Part shown: piece by piece, positions 1 to 19,300 of the stretch
Layout: each line of letters begins with the position of its first letter
Numbering within the stretch: the first letter of the stretch is position 1
From: Aradus depressus
Lineage: Eukaryota > Arthropoda > Insecta > Hemiptera > Aradidae
Assembly: GCA_963662175.1 (NCBI GenBank)
Contig: OY759218.1
Span: 25,814,051-25,878,050 of the forward strand
DNA length: 64,000 bases
Reading direction: 5' to 3'
Notes under the pieces: generated by a model
What the model was told of the DNA's origin: nothing
What the model saw: only the letters and a program-made list of their open reading frames with translations
The model's database searches: none
Made by a program: the position numbers and the translations under genes

Positions 1-131
1 TTTTAGCCAAACTACTGACAAACACAACTTTTTGGACACAGATCAACCTATATTTTTATTTCCACAACACTAATCGTTTTTCACAATCATATGCAACAAT
101 ATATATTTTTAATTATCACATTAAATATATG

Positions 132-173
<42 letters not shown>

Positions 174-178
<5 letters not shown>

Positions 179-569
179 CAGTAATACCCGGCGTTGCCCG
201 GGGAACTTTGAATTTTCTCCCAATATCTCCTATAAGGCTATTCAGTTCCTCGACAGTACATTCATGATGTTATAATTTTCAATTATTCATACGGAATAAG
301 GCTTATAGTCCTTCAACTGTAGTAACGCTAGCTTTGGAGCTAAAACTAATTTATTCAAAAAGATTTCTCATTAATCGTTGCAATGGTTTTTGAGTTACAA
401 AGATTGCGTGGGTGGATGCTGGGACGGACCAGATATTGAGGTACTAATACGCCTATAACCTTCCACAGACGATGACGAACAAATTAAAAAAAAACTTAAT
501 CAAATCCATCAAGCCGTTCGTGAGTTATAGCGGTACAACGCACAGACATTTTCAGCTTTATATATAAGA
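174..569 (-). mobile_element. Probable non-autonomous Helitron-like segment
   Basis: Read on the minus strand, the segment starts A|TCTTATATATAAAG at 569 and ends near 174 just after a GC hairpin at 187-202 (CCCGGCGTTGCCCGGG on the plus strand). A 5' TC next to an A, and a 3' hairpin a few bases before the end, is the Helitron layout. The last four bases are CTAT, not CTRR, so the 3' end is degenerate or misplaced. No protein is encoded. The call is inference from termini only. Confidence 0.4.
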
Positions 570-600
570 TATATAACATGTGGCTACACCACATTCTTAC

Positions 601-1086
601 CTCCTTTCAATGTGGCCATCCACCCCGGTCAGCTGTGTGCTTTTTCATCCGATTGAAGTGAATCACGAGTCGCCTCCTGGGGTTCCTCTCAGCTTGGATC
701 CGGAACATGACGTCCGATAATTTCTCAAGTATCCTGTAGGGTCCCTCCCAGGGCCGGTGCAATTTGGCATTAGTGCCTCGCCGCACCATCGGACACCACA
801 GCCAGACGGACTCCCGCTCCTTCCTCTGTCATAGAGGTCCTTTTGTCTCCGCTGACCTTTGATCTGGGCTCCCCGCATGCATTCATACGCCTCCTCCAGT
901 TGCAGGCACCGGCTCCTGACGAACTCATGCAATTCGCCTTGTTCTTCGACCCGCCCATACATTACGTCTACAGGGAGCCGAACCTCCCTACCAAACAGGG
1001 AGTATATCTCTTGAGAATTTTCTCCTAGCGACTCCTAGGTATCACCAGCTGGTGCCGAGCAGGCTTCCCGTCTTCTTCCCACCGAG
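601..1086 (-). mobile_element. Ty3/Gypsy retrotransposon pol fragment (integrase C-terminus, broken)
   Basis: On the minus strand, pieces of a Gypsy pol polyprotein follow one another with frame changes. A short RHQLVIPRS stretch (about 1050) is joined directly to SLFGREVRLPVDVMYG (about 1000-955), an AYE..R..QRRQKDLYD stretch typical of the end of integrase, and after a frameshift a GPYRIL...VIHFNRMK tail (789-607). The zinc finger and DDE catalytic core of integrase are missing, so this is a deleted, inactive remnant. It is bounded by a 19-bp inverted repeat (575-593 and 1087-1105, 18 of 19 matching, TGTGGC...CCACA), which may mark LTR ends. Confidence 0.7.
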
Positions 1087-1724
1087 TGTGGCGTAGCCAC
1101 ATGTTATTTTAATTTAATATATATTTTTTTAATGTGATAATTAAAAATATATATTGATCTGTGGTTGTCAGTAATTCGGCTAAAAAGTTAGTTTTAATTA
1201 ATTTAATTTAACTTTTTGACATTAACGCGAACTTAGTTTTAGTTCAATTTACATAATTGTAATAAAATAAAATAAATGCAATATTTTCAAATTCATAGTC
1301 GACTAAAATACATATTCAAAGTAATCCTTGACCCAGGCATGAAGTGGATTGGCTCAGTTCGTGAGGAGGCTATCCCAAACTGCCCGAATCCACCAGAGTT
1401 CCGGAGGATGGAACCTGATTCTACACTCGAATCCAAAAACTTACCATTCACGACTCAAGTCGGCAGTTCCAGGGAAAACAGCTCAAGTGTATAATTTTTT
1501 GACGTCATGGCCACAATGAACAAATTGTGTTATTCTCATCCATTCGGTACATCAAAACATTCTATACAATACTAAATATTGTATAATAACAATATCAATG
1601 ATTAAATTACATTCTTTGAATTAATCGAGCAGTGTAAAGTTTTAAACAACAATAGCTCAAAAGTAAAATTTTGTGACAACTCGTTCAAGACACATATATA
1701 TTGGGGAAGGTAAGATGTGTATAC

Positions 1725-9238
<7,514 letters not shown>

Positions 9239-10440
9239 AACAAACTGTAATTAGCTGATTATAAGAAAATGTTCACTTTTATCAAGCAGTTTCGTAGAAT
9301 TAAATTAAACCGGCAACAGGGCTGGTTGAGAAGCCACACGTGTGTCCAGCGAGGAACCGGAGAGATGCCGCACTCTTGAACACACGAGCAACTTAAAACG
9401 GGGAGAAGGGAATTTTCAGGCTATAATAGTTATAGCACGTTTCAGCGCCCCAATCAACCAGCATGAACTGTGAGACTATGGCGCGAAACTGGCAAATTCA
9501 AGTTCAAAACCAGTGAACCCACTTTTCGTTCTCATTTATTTCAAGAAAAGATAGGTGGAAATACTATTTATTAATTAGTAGACCCATCACAGATGGGTCT
9601 ACTAATTAATAAATAGTTCTCTCGCTAAAATGATTAACGTTTTCATAATTCATGAAACAAATTTTTCAGTTGATGGCATTATTTTGTGAAGGCACAGAAA
9701 ACACTTCTCAAGAGGAAACAGGACGCATTATTTGACGTATTTTATCATTATTACAGATTTACAATTGAGTACAACACTTTATAAACCAATCTCATTTATT
9801 GCAGTTAAGCAGAAAAGTTAAGGTGGTTATGTGTAGTAACTCTCACGTCAATATCGTATCATAATAGGATTAGGGGGGAAACGAGAATGAACTAAATAGA
9901 TGAACTGCCATTGAAAATGCAGTGAACGAACTTAAGCAGTTTTATTCACTGCATAGGGACCACCTGGGGACCACCGACCTATATTTCCCACCTCTAATCG
10001 AATGAATTCACTCGATATAATTAGTAATTTCGATTGTCTCATGATATAACTATCCAGCTTAAATTCCAATATACGACGTTCGTTGTTTTGTTCATTATTC
10101 ATAACAATATTATTTTATTCCAAAAATTTACTTAACTCTAGTATTTGTTAAATGAGAGTAGGTTGTGGGTTGGTCTGTAAATAATAGGCAATTTCATAAT
10201 GTAACCCGAATCTGAGATACAAATAAATCTTACACCATCTGCAATAAAGTTGTGTTTTACTAGTTTACACACAGCTCAAAACACACTTAAGCGCTGCATG
10301 CGTTTTCTTTTATTTCAAATGACGCTATTTTTTTCGGATACATAACATAATAGCTAATAATTAGTCAAGTAATCATATTAATGAACCCTACATCGTAATT
10401 GTGAGCAGTTTCCCAATACTGATTTTGAAATTCCCGCAGT
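9239..10440. other. IMPDH upstream region, no gene seen
   Basis: This stretch begins just upstream of the IMPDH start codon, so it should hold the IMPDH promoter and 5' leader. No TATA box or other element can be named with confidence. It contains the palindrome at 9563-9617 and otherwise AT-rich unique-looking DNA. Confidence 0.4.
9563..9617. repeat. Perfect inverted repeat, 26-bp arms, 3-nt spacer
   Basis: The arms 9563-9588 (ACTATTTATTAATTAGTAGA...) and 9592-9617 are exact reverse complements separated only by 'aca'. It lies about 330 bp upstream of the IMPDH start. Such a structure would form a strong hairpin in DNA or RNA. It is not part of any repeat family recognised elsewhere in the window. 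Confidence 0.85.
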
Positions 10441-10449
10441 TCTTGCAGA

Positions 10450-10740
10450 CCTGGGACTCCGCAACGATCCTCCTTCGATTCCTCTCTATCCTCCACCTGC
10501 CGTCTCCACCTTCACACGCCCATCGTCCTGAGGTCGTCCTCCAACCAATGCAAGCGCGGTCTCCCTCTTCTCTGTCCTAACGGGTGCCCTCCCAGTATCC
10601 TCCTCGGGACTCGGTCTGGCTCCAACCTCTGTAGATGTTCCAGTCCTCCCAGCCGCCCTTGCTTCAAGAAAGCCACCAGGTCCCGGGTTCTTGTACAGAT
10701 CTCAGCTCTCTGTTGGACCATATCCTCCATCTACCCCCTT
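10450..10740 (-). mobile_element. Non-LTR retrotransposon pol C-terminal fragment
   Basis: A minus-strand frame (10730-10512) reads GGLEHLQRLEPDRVPRRIL, then GQRRGRPRLHWLEDDL. This is the conserved GRPRLRWL(D/E)D stretch that follows the reverse transcriptase domain in many LINE ORF2 proteins. Only this C-terminal piece is present and the frame closes soon after. The surrounding GC-rich island (10440-10770) stands out from its AT-rich flanks. It is a dead 5'-truncated remnant. Confidence 0.65.
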
Positions 10741-10796
10741 CAGGAGTCGGACCATATACCTTCCCCAACACCTTCCTCTCCCACATATTGAGAAAG

Positions 10797-10955
10797 TACT
10801 ACTGAATAAAACACTTAGAACAAGTTAAAAATTCCACTATATTTATATAAAATACACTGTACACTTGACAATGCTCTAACCAGCGAAATATATTGTGTAT
10901 TTTATATAAATATAGTGGAATTTTTGACTTGTTCTAAGTGTTTTATTCAGTAGTA
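10797..10955. repeat. Long hairpin: 61-bp arms, 37-nt loop, one mismatch
   Basis: The arms 10797-10857 and 10895-10955 are reverse complements except at one base. The outer ends read TACTACTGAATAAAAC. It abuts the LINE fragment at 10450-10740. It could be a young MITE-like foldback or a snap-back product of retrotransposition. The near-perfect arms suggest recent origin or gene conversion. Confidence 0.85.
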
Positions 10956-10959
10956 TTTA

Positions 10960-12825
10960 CAATGAACTTCCACAAGATCTCTGGCGAAAACATCTCTAGT
11001 ATTGAGAAAGATTTCGTCCTTCTTAGTCAAACCCAGGTTTCAGTCATATATGAGACGACCTGTCTGGACCTGTCGGGAGCCGACACACTGGTAGAACCCG
11101 CCTTTTGGCTGTCATTCTGTGTCCATTTATTTTCAATTGGACCACTTCCCAATGTGGTGATAGATTCTTCTTAACTTTCATTAATAAAGAAAAGAACAAA
11201 GAACTTTTTAAATATTTGTATTGTCTAATTGCACAAAAAATAATAAAGTAGTTCTTAGTTTTTATTGGTTTTCCACCAAATGGATTCAGGTCACAAAAAT
11301 GTATTCGGACTTCCATAAGTTTTCTGTCAGCACTTACTGTACAAATAAAGAAATTAAGTAATAGTATTAAACTTTTCCTATGTTTTTAACATTTTCATTC
11401 CTTATTTATTTGTTTATACCTTTTATCAGTTTTGTCTATTTTTAGGTCTATCAACGGTCGCTGTTTTAAGAGAAAACAAAGTATCCATAAAATAAAAATA
11501 AAAATGTGGTGACCATAACAGGACTTTCTTACGCCAACAACGTTTTTACATATCACTCTCTCCCCCTCCTCCCTCTCAAAATTATTTCATACTGGCGTTA
11601 CTGGGTATAAGAAAGTCACTCTCAGAATTACGCTATACAATGAAACAAAGAAAACCGCTGACGTCAGCAAATTACATTCATAAACCCAGTAATGCAGTAT
11701 GAAAGGGGGCGCTATAACTTTGCTCTTATTGGTCCTATCTCAAATCTGAGGACACATCGGCGATTGGAAATTTAATAAGGGACAATTTTGGTGAGAACCA
11801 AAGTTTCCGATAGTACTATATCTTTTCGCGTAAATCTAACAAAAATCTAAAAAAAATGAGCTTCAAAACGAAATTTTAAAACTGATTTCGGCATGTATCG
11901 CACAAACAGGGTGACCTGCAAAAAATAGTATTTCATAACATGTGTGCCTTTTCTTTCTCTATAACTTTTATTTGAAAAGCTTTTTGATTAGGTCATAAAT
12001 ATAAGTGGGATCTTGTAAAATATACATGGGCCGAAGTAAAGTGGCTTCAATTTTCGCTCGATTTCGGTCAATATTTAATCAAATCTAAGTTAGCACATGT
12101 ATCTTCTTCATCCCATATTTCAAGTTCATAGCTACAATCGTTTTTGAGTTAGAGCGCTATAATTTCATATACACACGCACAAACATCGCGATAAAAATGT
12201 ATTCTGGGAATCTTGAGAAACGTGAACATCCGTAGAAAGCTCGATCTTAGAATTTCGCAAGATTATAATAAATTATACTAAGAAAGTAAAAACTTATTTA
12301 AAGTATTAAACGAATACAAATAGTAAAACATGAATAAAAAGTATATTAGTATTTTTTTCAGTTGGTTATTCTCAGCTAATTGATCAATTTATGGTCTCAG
12401 AGTTTCCGGTTGCTTTTTTTGGGCAACTTAAAAATTGTACTGTGAGGTACGTAGTATGTTCCTACACGTTCAAATTAACGATAATTTCTAGATTTGTTTG
12501 ACATATTGTACAAATGGAATTCCATGGAAATAAGGGATATTAACATTCAATTGAAAAAACATGGTAAATTTTTTTGGGGAATTAGCATTATAGATACTTA
12601 ACGCCTAGTTATAAACATCTAAGTACTGGGATATTGGTTAGGACATGGCGATATATGATGTTGCAAACAATACCCTTCCCCCCTCCTGTCTCTACCTTTA
12701 CAAATGAACAAAAACAATTAATATACAATACTCCTATTATGCAAATTCAATATCTCTAATCAGGAAGTTACTGTTCACATGATGTTAGAATTTGTTTTTA
12801 GTATAAACAGGCATATTTTTCTTGT
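10960..12825. other. Intergenic repeat-rich stretch, no gene seen
   Basis: Several short open frames (such as 10938-11174 plus and 11044-11316 minus) show no domain or splice context. Bases 11720-12270 contain wording shared with the dispersed foldback family, for example 'gagttagagcgctataatttcatatacacacgcac', which suggests old copies. Nothing else can be supported. Confidence 0.35.
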
Positions 12826-12829
12826 TATT

Positions 12830-13045
12830 ACTTTTTTATTCTATTTTTCCCCCCTCATTTCTTTTGGACTGCATCCATTGGCCTTGTAGCTGGTTGCCTA
12901 GTGCTGCTGGCAGTGCTCTGGTGATGTTCCTCTTGGCCAGCGTCTCCTCCGCACATAGAGAGACCCTCCAGGATGTGCTGGGCCCACAGCTCCTTCTGAT
13001 AGAGTAGATACTCCTCCAGGATATGCCACACAAACAGCACCTCGC
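12830..13045 (-). other. GC-richer insert, possible retroelement remnant
   Basis: Two overlapping minus-strand frames (13040-12855 and 13033-12836) cross this island, so the original frame was probably broken. HILEG..MC resembles the cysteine-containing end of some LINE polymerases, but the match is too weak to name. The flanking DNA is ordinary AT-rich spacer 3' of the GNS gene. Confidence 0.3.
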
Positions 13046-13365
13046 GCTTGAAAATTTAATGCATTAAGCGGCCCGCGCTTTGAAGCTTAAGGCTTAGTGC
13101 TAAGTACAGAAAGGTTCTAACCCCCCTGCTCTAGTTTATGACATGTCGAAACCACGACTATAATGATAGGTCGAAATGGTTGTAATAGCCCCCTCCCCGA
13201 TTCAATTTTTTCTCCCTATGGAGGGCCAAATATTATACACCAGAGAGCCATTTTGTTTTTGGTTAGTGAAAAAAATTATAATCCATAAGCAATATGTATA
13301 TAATTAAACTTACATAATAAAATAAACAAGACGTAAAAACACAACCTCATAAAAATAAAACATAT

Positions 13366-16300
13366 TCAATAATTAAATCGAGGACATTTCTCAGAATAAT
13401 TCTTATGACAAGATCCTCTTGCACAGGTAATCAATTCATGGAGGACAGCATCAAGTTTCATCCTGCATTTCTTATTTATATCTTCTATCCTATTTTTCAA
13501 CTGATATGGGTCTTTATTTAAATCGTATGCTTCACGTGTGGCCTATAAATAAGAGGAATTAATGATTAATAATTGTTATTGTGAAAAAGAAATATTTATT
13601 TAAGTCGTTAAGAAAATATCTCAAGGTGAATAGTTTTCTTTTTTAAATCTAACATTTTGCTAGAAATTTAAGAACTAATCCTTCCAAAAAATAAAGGAAA
13701 CGTATGTTTTAAAAAAAATATTGTCTATTTCACAAATAATATATAATATGGGAGTATACTGAGTATTTGTTAAGTTGTGGCTGAAGATGGTAGCAATACC
13801 GAAAGTACTCCCATATTATATATTATTTGTGAAATAGACAATATTTTTTTTAAAACATACGTTTTCTTTATTTTTATCAAGTGTTTCACAATATCTCTGC
13901 AAAAATGTTAAGTATCACTAATCCTTTCATATAGCTTCAGGAACATTACACGTTTATACCAAAACAAATATTAATAATAATAAATATATGTATGGTAATA
14001 TGATCTACAATTTATTAGGTGAAATTCTTACTTCAAAATCCTTGAATTGACAATAGATGAAGTTTTTCTTGCTACTTAATCCTCGAAGGCACACATATGT
14101 ATTATTTCTCATATCTTGACACTTACAGTTTGCGAGTTTTGTACAACCCTTTAAAAAAAAAAAAAAGTAATAAAAGTCGTAATGTAAGCAACTTCCAAAA
14201 CCAACCACACACATCTCTATTTTCATTCTAAAATTATACTTCATTTGGAAAATATCAAAATGAATTGTTGGAAAATAAAAATTATTAGCAGATATACTTA
14301 TAATAAAGTTAAGTATGTACGTACGTTTGTTCCGATATGGCGTCTTCACGGTTTGAGCAATATTCACAACATTTGTTGGTAATATGGTGATTCTTGGAAA
14401 TGGATAGGCTACTTGGCGTAACTACATTTTTTAGAGGAGTCAGATATTGGCCCTGTTTTTAGTTAAATAATGACGTTGTTTTAAAGTTCTTGAAGAGGAT
14501 TATTCGACATGGAGGGGATTAAAAAACAGTTATATTTTTATCCGGGGACTATACGGAATTGTTGTTTATAACCCACAAAATTTCGGGGGTCACTGTTGGG
14601 GGAAAGCGATTTTTTTTTTTTTCACAGCCACATTGTGTGGTATATTATTTTAAAGAGTTCGACGAGACGTGGAGGTAAGAAGTTCTGGCCTCCCCGTAAA
14701 AAAGTATTTGCAAACTTCATTTTGTCGAATTTAAATAATAGATTGATTCAATCAACTAAATCCCTTTGTTATGTTTAGTTCAATTAAATAATATAATCCA
14801 TGTTAAAAATGGAGGGAAAAATGTCAATTTTCATGTCAAAAAATGGCACACTTGAAAATCCCTCCATTTTGACTTTTTTTAAATTACGTAAATTATATTA
14901 AAATTATGGTAATTGAGTGATGTTTTCTTTCAGTCTGAGCAAACCGTAAATGGCGATAGGGTTGATCGGAATGAGGGTGCGACTAATTTCTTGACAATTA
15001 AATTTCAACTATCTTTCTAAGACTCTCCAAGAATTAGTTTTGTTTTTTGTTTCTCCATTTTACTGTGAATAAGTCATCAGGTCATCCTACAATAAGTTCG
15101 CGTAAAGAAACAGAAGTTTCCATTTACTTTTTGTGTCCATATTAAAACTGCGAAGTGAATGCAATGTAATAATAGCTTTGAAAAGAATAGAAACCAAACA
15201 CTACAAATATAATTTTTTTATAAGTAGAATTTTCGTAAATTTTTTCGCTGAAGAATGAAACTATTTACAGGCGTGGAAATACTTTTATGACATGAAAATT
15301 TACATTTTTCTCTCACAGTTTCGAACAGAATGGATATAATCAAATATTTTTAGCATGGATATATTGTTCATTTGCACTAAATACACAATCAAAAATAGTT
15401 TTGCATCATCCTCAAAAACCTATTATTTACGAGAGTTATGCAGTTTAAACTAGTGGATCATCTACAAAGTTTTCGGTAGGATAGTAAATAGTAGATTACT
15501 TACATGTAGATTGTCATCTTCGAAATCACACTCCACATTTGATCGGTTGCCTCCCTCACCATGGTATTCAATTAAAAAAAATCGTTTAGATTTCTTTCGA
15601 ATAGGAAGAAACGGTGTACCATCCATCGCATTCGAGTCGAGCCCAGCAAGATGAAGTAATGTAGGAGCTATGTCGTGAATAAGGACGGGAGTCCTAGAAG
15701 AATGTTGGTGAAGATTTGGTCCCCGAACCATTAAAGGGACTCGGATGTCAAATTCATACGGTTGACGTTTGTCCCAAGTTAAAGACAACTGTCCAAGATG
15801 AAATCCATTGTCAGATAGAAAAAATACAAATGTATCGTCTATCTTTTTGATAGAATGGAGTGAATCAATCAGAGAAGCAACCAAATCATCAACAGAAAGA
15901 AGAGATTCCCATCTGGAAGAGTACATGAGGTCAAGAGCAGCCACTGTCTCCAGGGGGAGTGGGGATGGCATCATCTGAACCAACCAGTGTTTGTCCTAGA
16001 ACAGTAAGAAAGAAAAGTGGTTGGTAAATCACCGGAAATGTACATCCTTAGCTCGAATATTACAGGGTGGCTCCATTCGTAGTTGACAAACTTCGGAACC
16101 TTATAGGAAATTTAGTTAGATTTATTATAACACAATCTTCCTCTCAGTTAGATGAAATCTCCGTACATACTGCGATACGTCGTCAAAATTTAGTATGAGG
16201 ATTTAGGAACCCCTATGTGATTGAACTGGTAATAGGGGAAGTTATGTAATCGGTAAAAAATCCGAAAGGGAGTTTTCAACGGAATTTCATATTTTCGGAG

Positions 16301-19300
16301 CTCTAGATCCCAAAAATGAAAAAAAATGTCTCTCTTCTGTCTGTCTGGGAACACGATAACTCCCGATAAAATAAATGTATTGAAACGAAATTTTATATGT
16401 GAATCCAGGACTCTCTAATGACGACATCTATTGTTTTTGAGACAAATAGATCAAAGCGAAGGAGGATTAAGGGGAAGGCTTAAGATTCTTCCTTAAAAAA
16501 TTACAACAGAAAAACCCTTTGAATTAAAAATTAGACGCCCTCTTGCTAAAAGTGGTCATGTGACACATTGATTAAAAGCTAATTTTGAGGGCTTTAGTAC
16601 CAAGAAATGTTTAATTTATTTGTCCATTTGGTTGATAGTGAGAGAAGATGTTCAGGAGATGTATACTTTACCTCATAGCTCCACTATAAAAATGGGCTTC
16701 AGGGGCTCAACACAAAAAACTTAATAACTGTCGACTTAACGAATCTATCAACATGAAATCTAGTACGGGGATTCAGAAGTCCCTGAGTAAGACACTTAAT
16801 GAGTTTCAACCAAATTGTTTAATTGGATTCAGAGGAAGAGCAACAACTCAGTTAATTAATTAGCGCTGGGGAAGAACCGTGATTCACTGATGACGTTTTT
16901 AACTTAGTTTTCCACTATATCGCAAAAATATTCGAATGTTTATTAAGATTATTGTTAGATTAGTTTGCTTGAAATTCAATAATAATAATTTTTTCATAAA
17001 ACTTATGTACTAAAGTTCTATCCCCCCCACTATCCTCCCTTAGTCCAATACCATGTCTATCTGCTACGGTAAGTGACTTTGGATGTGCTTTACTTGCGGT
17101 GCAAGTTCGGTTCAAATCCATAAGTGTCACTATTTGTACTTTCTTTGTTAGTGTAGATGGATTATTAAACTTACTGAATTGTTTGGATAGTTGAACTGAT
17201 CCGTTCTGGGGATCTTGATTCCTCTAAAATGTCCCCTGTACTTTGGTTCTGGTGTGAAAGGATAATGGGGTGCTGGAGGAGCGATTACCATTAAAAAAGG
17301 ATCCGAACTGTTTTTCATCTTTCGAAGAAAATCCAAGCTATAAGATTTCTGTAAGTAAACAAAATATACGATATAATAAAAGATAACTAAAATGTCTACA
17401 TTTTCTGAAATAACTCTACAAAAGGGGCAGGCTCTCCAGAAGAGGTTCTCTGATGTCTCAGGGCGTAGCTAGGATGTCTTCCTTGAGGCTGCAGCAAGCA
17501 TGATGAAAGTCCTGTAGTGGATGGTTGACGTGAGGCACTGACTTGTGGCCGTCCACCCGCTGAAGGATGGGTCGTCGCTGTTGCTTGAGGCACGACGGGA
17601 AACGCTGTGGAATTTACCGGTTGTCCGAAGTTGAAGTTGAAGTTGAAGGCATGTTCCGTCGAGTCCATAGTTGTTGATAGACCATGCACCCTCTATAGTT
17701 GGCATGGTGAGAGCCCTTACAGTTGGCGCAAGTGGTCGGAGTGGTTCTGGGTTTTTGTCATGTACCAGAAACATGGTCCTGACTGACGGTCACTTTACAG
17801 TATAGTAGAGTTTTAATGTCGAAGATATTTTCATGAAATGTCTTTAGCTCTACATCTATAAAGAAGAGTGGGAGGGGGACATCGAAGATTTCCATTATTG
17901 TCTCCATGTTGTCATCTTTCGTCGCTAACGGAGTGAAAGGGTTACTTACAGGAATCTTGTCTGCAGTTTTAACATTAACCTAAAAAGAGTTATGCAGTAC
18001 AGAAACGAATTTTTATTAGGTAACTAACTATACTTTGTTCTAAGAAGATCAACATTTACTGATTTTGAACAATATTATTTTAAATAAAAATATAGTCAGT
18101 ATCTTCACCTACTTACAAGTACATTGGTGAGGTAATTTCTTCCAAAATATTTTTTTTTTCCATTTACAGAAAGAGTATAATTGTAGTACTTTGAGTTTCC
18201 AATAAGAGCGACCCAGTGATCCCAGCCAGGGGGAACATGACCGGCTCCGCCACTGTCCTCTCTCCCATACTGAAACAAGATTTCACAAGAGAAACCGATA
18301 GATCATTTTGAGAAGGGTAATTCCATATGAAGTCAACCAAGAGAAAATAAATTTTGGAATTTAATGTCATGGATTCGGCTATTTTTTTTGGATATTTGTT
18401 AATAATAATAATAATAAAATAAGCTGAAATTGAAAAAATAAAAAATTGTTTGCGCGATTTTCCTGTCACAATATTTGAGTTTTTCAATTTTCTAAACTAC
18501 AAAAACATTCCCAAAATACTCTTGATTTGCAAAAACCCATACAGATGTACATTTAATCTCATTTAAAGATTATTAAGAGACATTCATATTGATCTATAAT
18601 GATGTATTTAAAATAAAAATGAATAATCCAATACAAGTTCTCAATTCGGAATAACCAAAATACAGACCAAAAAAAAAAATAATAATAATAATAGGAGGTG
18701 GAAGGTACCACTCGGCCTTTATGGACTCCTGATCTCTAACCCATTCGCTAAATTTGCTATAAGTGAAAATGAATATACCTGATTTAAATATTTCCCAGCA
18801 TAGAAGGTAGTATAACCTTTGTTTTTCAATAGGACAGCAAACGTGTTATTTTCATGAGCTTTTTGCCAGGCCCTGCTTGAACAGTTTCCAGACAGTGAAT
18901 TGTTTAAAACATGGTGATTATGCTGGTACAGTCCAGTCAACAGTGAAGATCTACTCGGGCAACATATAGGAGAGCTAGCAAACTAAGAAAAATTAACAGT
19001 TACTATAAAACCCTAGTCTACCTACCAATTATCATATCTACAATAATATATGGTATAAGTTATTCCGAAGTCAAGTGGACAAAAAAAAAAATTACCATTT
19101 GGCTCAACTTGATGGACATATAGCTTCAGTAGGTTTGAATACATGCTTGTATGGAAATTTGGATTTGGGAGTTGAATTTTTGGTTCTTTTCAATATTCCC
19201 TACTCTAAATGAATACTCTACTTTCTACTTCGACATTGCTCTTTCCCTGAAAAATCCAGTTTCATCTCCTAAAATAACGAACATTTCTGTTTTGTTGTCG

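Larger units (their letters stand above)
1..1186. repeat. Imperfect inverted repeat enclosing nested insertions (IMPDH intron)
   Basis: Bases 1-135 reappear in inverse orientation at about 1117-1186. The outer parts share 'ttttagcc..a.tactgaca' and the inner parts share 'tttttaattatcacatta'. The right arm lacks two blocks present in the left arm. Between the arms lie an (AT)n run (about 134-176), a Helitron-like segment and a Ty3/Gypsy fragment. The whole stretch is in the IMPDH intron that leaves the left edge of the window. It reads as an old foldback/MITE into which other elements inserted. Confidence 0.5.
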
